Assembly: GCF_022201045.2 (NCBI RefSeq)
Contig: NC_068562.1
Span: 3,348,001 to 3,412,000 of the forward strand
Length of the DNA: 64,000 nt
Direction of reading: 5' to 3'
From: Citrus sinensis
Lineage: Eukaryota; Streptophyta; Magnoliopsida; Sapindales; Rutaceae
Positions 13,170-25,900 of the stretch are shown here, piece by piece. A program made the translations under genes and the position numbers. Each line of letters begins with the position of its first letter. Positions within the stretch are counted from its first letter, which is position 1. A model generated the notes under the pieces. The model made no database searches and was not told the origin of the DNA. It saw only the letters and a program-made list of their open reading frames with translations.

Positions 13170-14328
13170 AACAACCAAGATATCATAGAAATTCAGCAGC
13201 ACCACAAGAGAACAGGTTATAACCTGAAATCAATTCTTCTAAAACCTATTTAAAATATTATGCACGTTAAAATAAAATAAAAATTTTATACCTAAAACTA
13301 TAAGCCACCCTTTAAAAAAACAAATAAATAAATAAGAAGCCAACAATAATATATTGCAAGAAAGAAGGGAAGAGACTATGGACAGAGAGAGAGAGAGAGA
13401 GAGAGAGTTGCAGTTCAAGAAGAAGATGACAAAGAGAGAGAACAAGCCTCGGAACCCAACCCCAAAACAGAGTTAATCAATTCAACAGTGTCCAGGATGC
13501 TAGGACTTAGGATCCCAGAAGAAATATTCAAACACAGCTCCTATATAGGGGCAGCAGCATCCCTTACTGCAATGCAGCTTTTCTTTTTTATTTATTTATA
13601 TTATTATTATTATTTGTAAGGGTCTTCTAAGTTACATTAATAAATTATAAATGTATGTAACTCAAGAAAAGCCCTGTTTTTAAAGCTTGATGGAGTAAAG
13701 CTGTTAATGATACGATGACATGAAGTGGGTCACGACTTTTGTTTGCGTGCCATATCAATATGATTATTCAGTCCAGCGGGTGATATCAAAGGATGTGATT
13801 AGTTGTTACTGTACAATGGATTACAGAGTAATAAAACGTGTTAGATTACAAAGTCGTATTAATTAAATATTAATAATATGGTTTTTGGCGCAGGCGTGCC
13901 TGCGTGGTGCGCGAGCGTTAACCGTAAAGAGTCGTAATTGGGCTGCTGGGCATGTGAGAGGGTGTTACCAACTCCGTGGTCAAACACTACTACTAATAAT
14001 ATCATGCATAATTTTAATATTATCTTCTTCTCTCTTTTTATTCTTTTCGGCAAAAAAGTTTTAATATTATTACATTTGGACATCTAGAAGTTTTGACTTC
14101 CGAATTAGGCGCCGAGGATTTTTTTTATTATTTTTTTATTTATTTTATTGAGTGTTTATGCTTTCATATAAAGTCTCACTACTCCTCTACGTGACTATTG
14201 TGTTTAGTTAATCTTTGTAAGAAGGCGGTTATTGTGGTTGTTGTTATTTTACAATTGATTATTCACTAGAAATATAAATTGCTTAATAAAAGAAAGCACA
14301 ACCTCGCATTAGAATGCAATATTTGTAA
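13170..14328. other. 5' flank of the membrane-protein gene
   Basis: It probably holds a 5' UTR exon near 13440-13560. On the minus strand the sequence before 13223 ends in a good acceptor (TTGATTTCAG). A (GA)n tract at 13383-13408 lies within or next to this leader; GA/CT tracts are common in plant leaders and core promoters. No other gene is visible. Confidence 0.45.
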
Positions 14329-15122
14329 GATGTGTTTGGCAGTCTGTATTACACTATATTTGGTTGTAATTTTTTGTTGTATTGCACTACATTAAAAAAA
14401 GTGACTAATATAATAAAAGATGTGAAAAATAAATCCATAGGAGGTTAGGTTCAGGCTATATTGCATTAAAGTAATGTTCGTATTTTAAATATAATCATTT
14501 AATTTTTATTATATAATCAATTTTAAATTTATTAGATATTTGTTTTATATTTATATTTAATTAAAAATTTAATTGAATTAATGATATAAAATAGTAATAA
14601 ACCTACATATGTATGATAATGATTATTTTACTTTCATTACATAAAAAAAATATTTTAATTATTTTACTTTAAAAAAATTTTAAAAAGTATTTTAATTTTA
14701 TTTAATTATATAATGAATAAAAACAAATTTATATTTCAATATTATATTGTATAATATAGTTATATAGAATAATATAATATTAAATTATACTTAGACTATA
14801 TTATAATAACTAATATATGGGAATAAATAATATTTTAATATAATAGTATTAATAATATAATGTAACCTTGCAATATTTTATTATGCAATAATGTTATATT
14901 ATTGAATAATTTTTATATCATAAAAATTATTTAATAATTAATTCAAAAATTAATAATAAAAGCCTAAAATAATAATACACCTAAATAATATTAGTTTAAT
15001 TTTAACATTAAAATAATAAAGTCCATATTACACCAAATAATATTGCATTACAATTTAATACAATATCTCGTAATACAATACGATTAATATAGTGTAATGT
15101 AATACAATATACTAAATGCATC
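14329..15122. mobile_element. Non-autonomous inverted-repeat element (MITE-like)
   Basis: The left end GATGTGTTTGGCAGTCTGTA and the reverse complement of the right end, GATGCATTTAGTATATTGTA, form imperfect inverted termini. Both arms continue into TATTACA-rich sequence for about 50 bp. The interior (794 bp in total) is over 80% AT with no coding frame. A related left end, GATGCTGTGTTTGGTACAAG, occurs at 17754. The superfamily is not certain; no unambiguous target-site duplication was found. Confidence 0.55.
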
Positions 15123-15630
15123 CGTAAAAACACTTATTATTATTTTTTTGTTATTGGTATAATATATTTCCTTGTTTTAGGGTATATGTGTTGATTTTAC
15201 ATGTGATACGCGCTATTTAAAAAAATGTAACAACGAAGTTGTTCTCTACTATATATATATATATATATACATAGCAAATAATTGAGAAATCTACGCAAAT
15301 TACTATGTAATTGAATATATGATGTATACATCAAATGTAAACTCCCACCCTCAAAACTAAAAGTCGAAAACGTCATGAATTTCGGGAATAACAATGATCG
15401 ATCGTTTGGGGGCACTGCGTTTGGCAACATAAAAAATTAATAATAACGTATAGATAATGACGGGACGGGAGGCGCACACGACAAAGTCACAATGTTGCTA
15501 CTGTGGTCCTTCGCTGCAGAGAATCAGAATGGATGATCGCACTTATCTGGAGAGAATTTTTGGCGGGGATTCTTTTTAGTTTCTTCTGAGAATGATGTGA
15601 AAGAAACCGAATAATGTGGAGGCAATGGAT
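15123..15630. other. Intergenic
   Basis: AT-rich DNA with a (TA)n microsatellite at 15250-15268. No gene or mobile element is recognised. Confidence 0.5.
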
Positions 15631-17590
15631 GAGTTGTCAAATTGGACATCTGAATATATAATGTAGAGCCCCGTCTGCTCAAAAACTTTTGAATTTAAAA
15701 AAAATTATCATTATATATATATATGTATAATGAAAAATCTAACCACTTTAGCCGTCGTCTCTTTTTTCCACTTTCGCTCTTTTTGTTCGGTGACGCAAAA
15801 CGTTTCTTATACGTGGAACAAATGAAAAGGTAACTTGACTTTTCACTTAAAATATAATTCTATTAAGGTTGTGGTTATATTAGAGTTGATTTATGGTGGA
15901 ATATGAATTTTAGCTACATACGTAAAATGATAAATAATAAAAAAATTTTAAAAAAATAATAATCGTTCACTCATTTTTTTAAATTTTTTAAAAATACACA
16001 ATTCTTTCTTTTTTTTTGTTAGAATCCACCTAAAATTACATTTTGTTTTATTTTTTTACTTTTGTTTGCAATCCGTTAAGAAAACTAACGGAAACTTTAA
16101 AAAATGATCATTTTACCCCCAAAATAAAAATTATAATTTCATATTAAAATTTACCAAAAATAATCAAATTAAATCTAATTATTTTCCCATGGTCAATAAA
16201 GAAATTAATTCCACAACCATCAAATGTATATTTTTTTAAAAATATGTCTGTAATTAGAATGTTAAATTATAACAGTAGTTTAAAAATAGTCCAATCTCGC
16301 AAACCATCAATTGAATTTAAAATAAATAGAATTTTATTATTCATTGAGTTATAATCTCTAGTAGTTAAGATTTTTTTATACTTTATTAACGTACCAATAA
16401 TGATATTTATTATTAAATCTTATTATTTTTGACATTTTTAGGGTGAAATTGTAATTTTTATTTTGTGGGTAAAATGGTTATTTTTTTAAATTTCTGTTAA
16501 TTTTTTTAACGGATTCTAAACGAAAGTAGAAAAGTGAAATAAAATATAACTTTAGGTGGATTTCAATAAAAAAAAATTATATATTTAAAAAAAAAATGAT
16601 AGATGGTAGATATTTTTTCAAAAATTTATTATAATTTGAATGTAGATACGAAAGAGTACTGAGTTGTCAAATTGAACATCTGAATATATAATGTAGCCTT
16701 GTCAGCTCAAAAACTTTTGAATTTAAAAAAATAATAATTATATAAAATCTACCTACTTTAGCTGTCATCTCTTTTTTCTATTTTTTTTTCTCTTTTTGCT
16801 TGGGTGACGCAAAACATTTTTTATTTATGGAACAAATGAAAAGGTAGCTTTACTTTTCAATTAAAATACAATTCTATTAAGGATATGTTTGCGTTATAGT
16901 TTATTTTCGGTAGAGTACAAATTTTAACCACACACATAAAATAATAAATAATAAATAATTTATTATAATTTTTATTTTATGGTTACGAAAGAGTATTACA
17001 TCTTCGAGCGGTTCCAACATAATCGAACCCTTCTATTAAACTTAACGAATTTCAAATGGAAGTGAAAAAGTAAAATAAAATATAATTTTAAGTGGATTCC
17101 AATTTAAAAAAAAAAAGTAATTATGTATTTTTAAAAAATTAAAAAAAAATAAATAAATGGTAGATATTTTTCTAAAAAATTATTATAATTTTAACCGAGT
17201 AGATTGAGTTGTCAAATTGAACATTGGAATATATAATGTAGCCTTGTCAGCTCAAAAGCTTTTGAATTTAAAAAAATAATAATTATATAAAATCTACCTA
17301 CTTTAGCTGTCATCTTTTTTTCGTACTTTTGCTCTTTTTGCTTCGGTGACGCAAAACATTTTTTATTTGTGGAACAAATGAAAAGGTAGCTTTACTTTTT
17401 AATTAAAATACAATTCTATTAAGGCTATGGCTGCGGTAGACTTTATCTTATCTCCGGTGTAGTACGAATTTTAACCATACACATAAAGTAATAAATAATA
17501 AAAAATTTATTATAATTTTTATCTTATGGTTACAAAGGAGTGTTCTATCTTTGAGCGATTCCAACATAACCTAACTCTTCTATTAAACTT
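15631..17590. repeat. Three direct copies of an AT-rich block
   Basis: The block begins GAGTTGTCAAATTGAACATC at 15631 (one mismatch), 16661 and 17206. Each copy runs on through TGAATATATAATGTAG, a GCTCAAAA(A/G)CTTTTGAATTT segment, a CTTTTTGCTT..GTGACGCAAAAC segment and an ATAATAAATAATAAA segment. Copy spacing is about 1030 and 545 bp. The extra ~490 bp in the first copy is the foldback element at 15965-16625. The second and third copies keep only one arm of it. Copies differ at many sites, so the amplification is not recent. Confidence 0.75.
15965..16625. mobile_element. Foldback element with ~190-bp inverted arms
   Basis: The left arm (about 15965-16140) contains AGAATCCACCTAAAATTACA, AATCCGTTAAGAAAACTAAC and ATTTTACCCCCAAAATAAAA. 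The right arm (about 16443-16625), reverse complemented, reads AAATCCACCTAAAGTTATAT, AATCCGTTAAAAAAATTAAC and ATTTTACCCACAAAATAAAA in the same order. By eye about 80% of positions match along the arms. The loop between arms has no coding frame. Exact ends and target duplication could not be fixed because the flanks are poly-A/T. Confidence 0.68.
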
Positions 17591-17753
17591 GTCGGACCCA
17601 ATTATAAAGTGTAAATCCACTTTAGTTTTACAATGGTGAGAATACAGTTTTTCTATTAGAATTTTGTATTTCTGGTATTGATACCCAATTTCAAAACTCA
17701 CAAATGATAAAATGATATGACTGTGACAACAACAATCCTTTACAATATGTCAC

Positions 17754-18200
17754 GATGCTGTGTTTGGTACAAGGTATTGTATTATATTGTATATTATTAT
17801 TTAATGTAGATCTATTATATTATGTTATAATGTTATATTGTATTAATATTGTATTATAATAATATTTTACAATATTTTGGTATTCCGCTGTATGAAATAT
17901 CTATATCTTATTTAAGTATTTATTGTTAGTTATATTGACTTATTAAATAATAATCAATTTCATATATTAATTATTATAAATATTATTAAATAATACATTA
18001 TTTAGTTATATTTAATATAATAAAAATTAAAATATAATATAACATTATTAAATAATAAATAATAAATTTATTAAATTACATAAATAATTAAAATGTAAAA
18101 ATCGAAGAAGATAAAAATTAATAGTGTATATAATATTATATTAAATTAAAAAGTTATATTTGTATATTATTATTAATATAAAGTTTCAAAAGTATAAAAA
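17754..18200. mobile_element. Truncated copy of the 14.3-kb MITE family
   Basis: The left end GATGCTGTGTTTGGTACAAG leads into TATTGTATTATATTGTAT, as in the element at 14329-15122. No matching right end was found, so the copy seems truncated. The end coordinate is approximate. Confidence 0.35.
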
Positions 18201-18774
18201 AATTGTATAGTTAAAAATCTCAATTCCTAGGCGGGTGATGGGTTTCGATAATGTAGCAAATGCAGTTTTAAGTCTTGACTCAGCAAGGTGTATTATGTGC
18301 GACATTTGAATTGCCAAACATGAGATTCGTTTCAATTAATACAGGGCCCACCAATTATCCTATGGAATGTGGCATGCCAAACATGGAAATTTCAGATTAT
18401 TCTCTACTGTCTTTAAATTTTTCTTTTTTTTTAACCTTAATTTATTCCACACTTTTGTTAAAAAGATTTAAAAAAAATCATCAACTCCCCCTAATTTTTT
18501 CCTTAACTTTTGAATAAAAAAAGATAACTTAAAGTTTTTAAAAATAATAAACATAATTTTAAAATAGTTAATTCACATAAGAGTAATTTGAAATTTACTC
18601 ATTAAATAATAATAATAATCCATCTTAATACGCACAAATATTCAATGTTTGTAAAATATTTGATGTGACCTAACTGCGTTGGTTGTGGAAACACTGGTTT
18701 GAGTATTAATCCATGCCCACAAACATGAGTAGGTTATCCTCCAAAGCATGTTTTATTTGAGAATTTGTTCAATT

Positions 18775-19387
18775 AGATTCAAATGAAAGATAAGCCACTC
18801 AGCCTTTAGCTGGGTGGTCAGTGGAGGGTAGCAGTTCGAACCCTTATAAATGTATTATGAGAAAATTTCTTTAATTATAACGTATAATTAAGTGGAGGCA
18901 GCCTTCTAGTTTACCAAGTGTGAGTGGAGTAGCTTATGCAAAAGCTAAAACAATATATTTGGGAATGAGAGTAGCTGAAGCAGCAGCAAGCGAGCTAGTA
19001 ATAATCAAGAGTGATTGTTCAAAGGTGGTCAATCAAAATTTGGGAAAGATAAAAAGTAATTTGGAGCTCTTATGGATTATCTCGAAAATTCAAAAACAAA
19101 TGCAGAGAATTAAAGATATTAAGATGCAGCTCATTTTCTGGACATGTAATGGAGTAGCGCATGACTTGGCCAAAATGGCTTTAAAAGTTAATGAATATGT
19201 CCAGCGGGTGGGCGCATGCCCGCCTCAAATGTTGTACCTTTTTTTCTTTAATTTAATGAAAATATGCTTTCTTTAAAAAAAAAAAAAGTACGAGTGAAAT
19301 ATCTTTCAAGTATCAGTTATAATCTCATGTAATATGAGCAATATTCTCGTATAGTCAACAACAACAAAAAAGATTCAAATGAAAGAT
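18775..19387. mobile_element. SINE-like retroposon with 17-bp target duplication
   Basis: The identical 17-mer AGATTCAAATGAAAGAT flanks the element at 18775-18791 and 19371-19387. The inserted DNA (18792-19370) starts with a tRNA-like stretch holding a possible Pol III A box (TGGTCAGTGG, 18815-18824) and B box (AGTTCGAACCC, 18833-18843). It ends in an A-rich tail, CAACAACAACAAAAAA. The boxes are unusually close (8 bp). A LINE 3' fragment sits inside. Without that fragment the element would be about 210 bp, a normal SINE size. The flanking repeat is seen directly; the SINE label is inference. Confidence 0.65.
18920..19286 (+). pseudogene. LINE 3' end with RNase H-like fragment and poly(A)
   Basis: The frame carries landmarks of the plant RNase H-like (RVT_3) domain found at the end of L1-type retrotransposons and in related cellular proteins. 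These are AEAAASELVIIKSDC followed by VV, and near the end NGVAHDLAKMAL with the usual spacing. The coding end is followed by TTTAATGAAAATATGCTTTC and a 13-base A run at 19275-19287, as at a LINE 3' terminus. The reverse transcriptase and 5' end are missing. AGTGTGAGTG (18917-18926) and AGTACGAGTG (19287-19296) may be a decayed target duplication, placing this fragment as a second insertion within the SINE-like element. Confidence 0.6.
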
Positions 19388-21730
19388 TGCAGGGTACAGT
19401 GGCTTAAAAGCTTCTTCTTTTTAATTTCCCTAATCATTTGAGTTTGATTCTTGGAGTTTGAATCCAAAAAAGGCAGGGTTAATTAATCAATTTATGTCTT
19501 ACATAAAATAGAAAGGGAAAATTGTCAGTTTCCCCTATTAAAGTCAAAATACATGATTTACTTCTTACTATTTTTACACTTGTTAATAACCTCCCTCATA
19601 GTATAATTTTATAATATTATCTTTTTCTTTAAATACATTTTTATTTATATTTATTATAAATTAATAATTAATAAAAAATATTTTTCTTATATATTTTGTT
19701 ATTGTTTTAACTATAAAGAATAAGTATATATTAATTTCGTAAAGTGGAAATTGACAATCTCCCAAATGAAAAAAATTAGAAATAAAAAATGTTGCCAATT
19801 TGCATTCACTTTTTTGAATGAACCATAGTTAGTTTGAACTTTGGGCTGCAATAAATAAATATTCAATTAAATCTTCTTGGGCTCGAAGGTCCATAGATTT
19901 TTTGGACCAACGAATCAACCACAATATTTGCTCCTCACGAGCGATCCATTAGCCCAACTTAATGGGACTTTTTTTTACCTCCGCACAATTTTAGTTCAAG
20001 GGGACATTTTTTTATTTTGTTTTTTGTTTTTTATAATATCCGATATTTTCTTGACAAAAACAATTTTACGATATAATTGGTTTTTGGTTAAAAAAATAAA
20101 ATAATAATAAGTTATTTTGTATTTTTTAAGGTAGAGAAGTGGATAAATCCCTTATTATTATTTTTATTCTCATTTTTAAAATTCAAACTCAAGTGACTGA
20201 GTAAATAAAATTGCTTGAAATTACTCAACCATGCCCTTAAGAAAACTTAGTTATTTTATAATGGGAATGAGAATGTGATGAAATATGAAATGAAAAAGTA
20301 ACAAAATTATTGAAAATTACATGATCTCATGTTTTTCTCTAGTCCAAATATACTTTTAATTGAGTTCTTCAAGATTTTAGCTAGGACACAACATTAAATC
20401 CATTAAAATTTAAAAGAATTTTAGGTAGAAGGGCAAGTATAAATGATTAATTTTTTAAAGCTAAATTATGGTAGAAATTGAAATCCAATGTAATGTTATG
20501 TGAGCAAAATTGACAAGAAGTAAATATTTTTAATCTATACCATAATTAATTGATATGAGTCAAAGTGAGAAGTAATCTATATTGAGGCACAACATATTTC
20601 ATTACGGTGAAGTGAACAAAATTACAAGTCTCACACTCGCAATTCCTAACACATGCTAACTTACGATCACGATAATTTCGTAATTTCTTAAAAGCCTTTA
20701 TATTTGAAGGTTTCTCTGCTATGAAGTTTAAGACCATAAACTCATCATCCACAAAAAAATCTTATCAAAGCAAGCTCTTCACCAATGTAATCACGATCTT
20801 CACAACTTTCATACATATTATGATATATGTCAATGTTAGCGTGATAAATTACAATAATTGTGATAAATAATAATGCTAAAAATACGGGTTTGAGTTAAGC
20901 TACCTAGTGGTCTTCAAATGATATAATATTCAGTATAATCATAGGTTTACTTAAAGATAAAAATAACAAAAAAAAATTAAATGAATCACAACAAGAATGT
21001 CTCTTTCACATGTGATTGATATTTTTGCACAAAAGCTCAAATTAATTATTTCCCAATTAGCTTAAATATATAACCCCATTAGCCCTCTTCTATATTTATG
21101 GTTAGTTAGGTTTCTAGCTTAGAGGACTGCGTTACAGCAATAACAGTGTAGATGATTGATATATCAGAGAGCTGCAGATAGCTAGCTGCAAATGCATTGA
21201 CCGTAGAAGTCGATATATCAGAGCATATGGGACTATGATCAATGTACTGCGGCCTTCATTTTGATGAACAAATTGATAATTGTCATCACCTTGAACTTCG
21301 TACTAACAATTGTTCGGAAATTAACAAACAAAGAACCTAAATATTATTATACCATTACAGCATAATTAAAATCAAAGTACAAGATATCTCAAGTACTATT
21401 AGCATTTTCAGTTAAAAAGAAAAAGAAAAAGAAATCTCTCAATCGGAGAGTAAGCAGACTGACGACATATTCTAGCAGCGAAAATTTTAATATATTGAAC
21501 TGATGAGTTATACGTTATCCCAAAATTATCAAGCAACTAGCAATTTTGGGCCTCTGCGTCCTTGTAGCCCAACAAAGGAAATAAGTTCAAATAAAAGTTC
21601 TTCCGACAGCCGAACATCGAGGAAAGATAAGAGACGAAAACTCATTTTCCTTTCATAATAGTTTCCAACAAAAGAAACAGAAAATTATTAATTCTAACAC
21701 TGATTCAACGAAAATTATTGATTAAAAAAA
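19388..21730. other. Intergenic, AT-rich
   Basis: No recognisable gene or bounded repeat. Several short frames (19877-20104, 20546-20752) have no family resemblance and are expected by chance. The 3' end abuts the Copia element within an A run. Confidence 0.5.
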
Positions 21731-23277
21731 TGTTGGGGAAAAATTAGGTTTTTAAATTTTTATTAAACCTTTTGAAGATCGCTCTCATATAATATATAAG
21801 AATACGTAATCCAGAAATCGTACCTTGAAAATCCGATTTGGCTTTTTCCGTTGAAATGATTTAGGCTCCTAGATCACGATCCGCCATCACTACTCCTGTT
21901 AGATCACGATCCGTCAGCACCACGCTTGCTAGATCACGAACTGTCACCAATGATCTTCCAGGTTATGACTCAGGTTCGATCTGCACTTGACGTGTGGGCG
22001 CCTTTATCACTACCAAAGCAACTAGCACGAGAAAATTTTTCTCTCAACAATGGAGAGAAAAATCTTATTCTCTGATCTGTATAAAGTGGCTTCTATCTTT
22101 TCTTTAAGGAAAAATAAGCCTTATATATTTCCCTTTAGTGAAAACCCTAGGCTCCAAATAATGCCCTAAATAAAACTCACGTTTATTTACTTTTTCAATA
22201 GGGGACCTACCTTGTAAAATAACATAAGGCCCCTTATACAAAAGCTAATTAAATGGAGCCTCCCACTAAATGATATATTTAGGTTTTTGACCCAAATCGC
22301 TAGTTATCTTACTTATTAGTCCAGTAGTGGTGCAGTCAATTAAATGAGCTAACCCGGGGATCATTTGGGAACATACAATAGTGGCTACAATAATTAGGCT
22401 TGTAATTAAACTATCCCAATTATTTAATTCCAAATCTACTCCACTAAAAGATTGGAACTGACTTTCATAATTGTATGCTCGAATAATAATTCGTCCCAAG
22501 CCACATTGATTTCTTTACTGCACAATCCTTTGTACCACATCGTTAATTAAATTGATATCTCAACTGTCCAATCAATTTAATAACATCTTATTCCTTGATC
22601 TTTACTAGTTTTCTCTAATGATCATTTTCAACATACTAAATATGTTGACACACTCTGGCCAGGGAATTCTATGATCAAGTGCTGAAAACCCATTAAGAGA
22701 TGTGTTGTACAAATTCTATATTGTTAATCCATAACTTCAATACTCATAATTGCTCCCACCAAGATACCGGATAATCTTGACCACAAGGATGTGTCGTGCC
22801 CATTGGTAACTCAAATGGAATAACAATTACAATCATGAAATCATAATTAACTCAAGATTAAGATTACAGTAAAATCAACGCCTATGAGATTTAATAAGTC
22901 TGACAGTTATTACAAAGTTAATTAAATCTCATATGTGATCCTGTTCAATGTAGTCGTACTACATCAATAAATTCATACATGATTAAGACAAATCATTCAA
23001 TGAATTTATTACAGTCTATACCTAAATAAAGTGCCCAACTTTATTTATCAACTGCGAACTAAATTTATTTAATCATAAGATAACTTGTATTTATGTCTTC
23101 TGTGAATCCACATGGTGATCACATAAATACATATAATATGATTAAATGGACTTTAATACAAGTATTAATGCAATTAAGATATTTGAATAAAATATCTCAT
23201 TTATTTTATTAATCAGAAAAATAGTTTATTACAATTAAATAAACACATATGCTTTTAAAGAGCATATTTTCCCAACA
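21731..23277 (-). repeat. 3' LTR of the Copia element
   Basis: This is the 3' LTR because the element reads on the minus strand. Plus-strand ends are TGTTGGGG and CCCAACA. A 30-bp unit starting TAGATCACGATCCG is repeated at 21870 and 21900, with a partial third copy at 21930; on the element's sense strand this lies near the LTR end (U5 side). Confidence 0.95.
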
Positions 23278-23278
23278 A

Positions 23279-23287
23279 TCTCCCACT
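23279..23287 (-). other. Polypurine tract
   Basis: The minus strand reads AGTGGGAGAT directly before the 3' LTR (TGTTGGG). This is the usual Copia plus-strand primer position and sequence. Confidence 0.85.
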
Positions 23288-23522
23288 AGCTCTCAAAGCA
23301 TATCTGGCATATTGCACATGCTCTAGGGCTCTAAGTGCAGGTTATAAAGGTTTCCCACTAATGGCCATTCTAATAAGATCTGCCATTTAGCATCTAATGC
23401 CATTTGGGGTACTGTCATATAACCTTTCTACACTATTCCCTTATAAGATGATACTTCCTTTCAATATGTTTTGTTTCTTGTGGTTCCTTGGTTCCTTAGA
23501 TTGAGCTACAACACCACCATTA

Positions 23523-25900
23523 TCACATAAATAGTTTAAGGGGTGCAGTTACAACAGGTACCACCTCAAGATTTCGTAGGAACTTGCAGAGCCATATAGC
23601 TTCTTTTGCAGCTTCAAATGTAGCCACATATTCAGCTTTAGTTGTTGAGTCTGTGATACAAGATTGTTTCACACTCATCCAACTAATAGCTCCACTTCCC
23701 AATGTAAACACATAGCCGGAAGTTGATTTTCTGGAATCCTTATCTGACATAAAGTCAGAATCAGTATAACCCACTGGAATGAGTTCATCACCAGAATACA
23801 TAAGCATATAATTTTTAGTTCTTTTCAGATACTTTATAATATGCTTGACTGCAGTCCAGTATTGAGGTCCAGGATTAAATTGATATCTGCTAACCATCCC
23901 TACCGCAAAACAGATGTCTGGCCTAGTGCAAAGCATGGCATACACGAGACTTCCCACAGCGTCTGCATAGGGAACTCGTCTCATTCTCCCTATCTCTTCA
24001 GATGTTTTAGGTGATTGATCCTTAGAGAATGTAATTCCATGTCTGAATGGTAATAAACCAGTCTTGGAATTTTCCATGCTAAATCTAGCCAATATCTTAT
24101 CGATATAGACCGCTTGAGACAAGGCTAAAGTTTTATTCTTCCGGTCTTGTAGTAACTTGATACCAAGAATATAACTTGCCTCCCCCAGGTCTTTCATATC
24201 AAATTATTTTGCTAACCAAATCTTTATTGTAGTCAATACTCCTATATCGTTTCCAATCAGGAGAATATTGTCTACACAAAGAACTAGGAAGGCTACAAAT
24301 TTTCCCTGAATTTTCTTATACACACATGGTTCATCAATGTTCTGAATGAATCCAAGTGATTTAATCGCTTGATCAAATCTGATGTTCCATGACCGGGATG
24401 CTTGCTTCAATCCATAAATGGATCTCTGCAACTTACATACCATGTGTTCTTGGCCTTTTTGTATAAATCCATCTGGTTGCTGCATGTAGATGTTTTCTTC
24501 AAGATGCCCGTTAAGAAAGGCAGTCTTGACATCCATTTGCCAAATTTCATAATCTAGCACTGCAGCAATGGAGAGTAGAATCCTGATGGATTTAAGCATA
24601 GCAACCGTAGAAAAGGTTTCCTCATAATCGATTCCTTCTTTCTGAGTAAACCTTCGGCTACTAATCTTGCTTTAAATGTTTCCACCCTTCCGTCTACTCT
24701 TTTTTTTTTTTTCTTATAGATCCACTTGCAGCCTATAGGTTTTACCCCATTTGGTGCCTCTACAAGTTCCCAGACTTTATTGGAATACACAGATTCCATT
24801 TCTTGATTCATGACCTTTTTCTAAAATTTAACATCTCTATCTATTAGAGCTTCGTTGTAACTAGTGGGATTTTGTACATGTTCATCTGAGATAGCTATAT
24901 AGGTTTCTCCCAAAAATATGTATCTCGCAGGTAACCTAGTTACTCTCCCACTACGACAAGGTTCTAAAAGTGATGGTTGTTCAAGGATAATCCTGTGCTG
25001 ATCAGCTGGTTGTTGCTGTTCTTTTTGTTCTATAACAGGTGTTGAAAGCTGAGCATCAACCTGATCTCTTTTATTTCTCTAGTTTTACCTTACTCTTAGG
25101 TTATAAGTCATTATAGAGTCTTCCTCAAAGAAAGTAAAGAATATTTCTATAAATACATTCCTATTTTGAGGACTATAATTCAGACTTTCCCTTATTCCTT
25201 TAAGATACCTAAAACATGCAAGCTTCTGAACACGAATCCATCTTGTCTATCTCTGATTCTAGTAGAAATACTAGTAAACTCCAAATACGAATGTGTCTCA
25301 AACCATGTTTGTGACTTTTTCATAATTTCTTGGAGTAGTAGACACCGAGATAGATGAAACTAAGTTCAATAAACTTTGTAGTTTTAAATACTAGTATTTG
25401 GAATCAAAAAAGGTAAATGATAAACCACTTAGTATATATCTTGTCTTATCCAAAAGAATCTTGTTTCTCCATTTAATTACACTATTGTATTATAGTGTTC
25501 ATTGACAACCAAATAGTGCTTGAATTCTCCATAGAGATATTCTTTGTTTCGATCATATCGAAGTTCTTTTATGTTCCTGTCTAATTGCTTTTGTCTTATC
25601 CACGTACTCTTTTGAATTTCAAAAGCAATGGAATCATGACGCATTTAGACAAACATAAATAAAATGAATATTCATCAACAAGATTGATAGAATACTCATA
25701 ACCCCTTATAACATGTAAACTGATTAGTCCGTATACATTTGTATGCGCTAAATCATCAAATACATAGTTATGCTTTTAGCTCAAAAAGAGCATCCTCGTC
25801 ATATTACTTTTCTAAATAAGATTTATAGAGTTACAATGATCAATCTTAATAGGCCAACAAGTCTATCATTAATCATTTTCTTAAAATCTTATTATAGTTT
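23523..25900 (-). pseudogene. Copia pol relic: integrase, reverse transcriptase, RNase H
   Basis: The integrase part (about 25900-25400) is badly decayed. GYEYSI (25703-25686) and LRYDRNKEYLYGEF (about 25564-25523) are still readable across several shifts. The linker before reverse transcriptase is readable as SGRVTRLPARYIFLGE. Reverse transcriptase holds KPIGCKWIY, WQMDVKTAFLNGHLEE and SIYGLKQASRSW. The catalytic YVDD position reads CVDN (24281-24264). An in-frame stop lies at 24823-24821, a one-base shift near 24650 and a stop at 24206-24204. RNase H (24197-23523) is open: GYTDSDFMSDKDSRKSTSGY and KAEYVATFEAAKEAIWL. The RNase H part is the best preserved. Confidence 0.9.

Noticed and set aside
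18800..18850. Possible tRNA gene
   Set aside because: A and B box-like motifs are present but too close together, and no acceptor stem or anticodon arm can be folded; better explained as a SINE-like head.
22266..22499. 77-codon frames in each LTR (also 29557-29790)
   Set aside because: Present only because the LTRs are copies of each other; no domain and unlikely to be a gene within LTR sequence.
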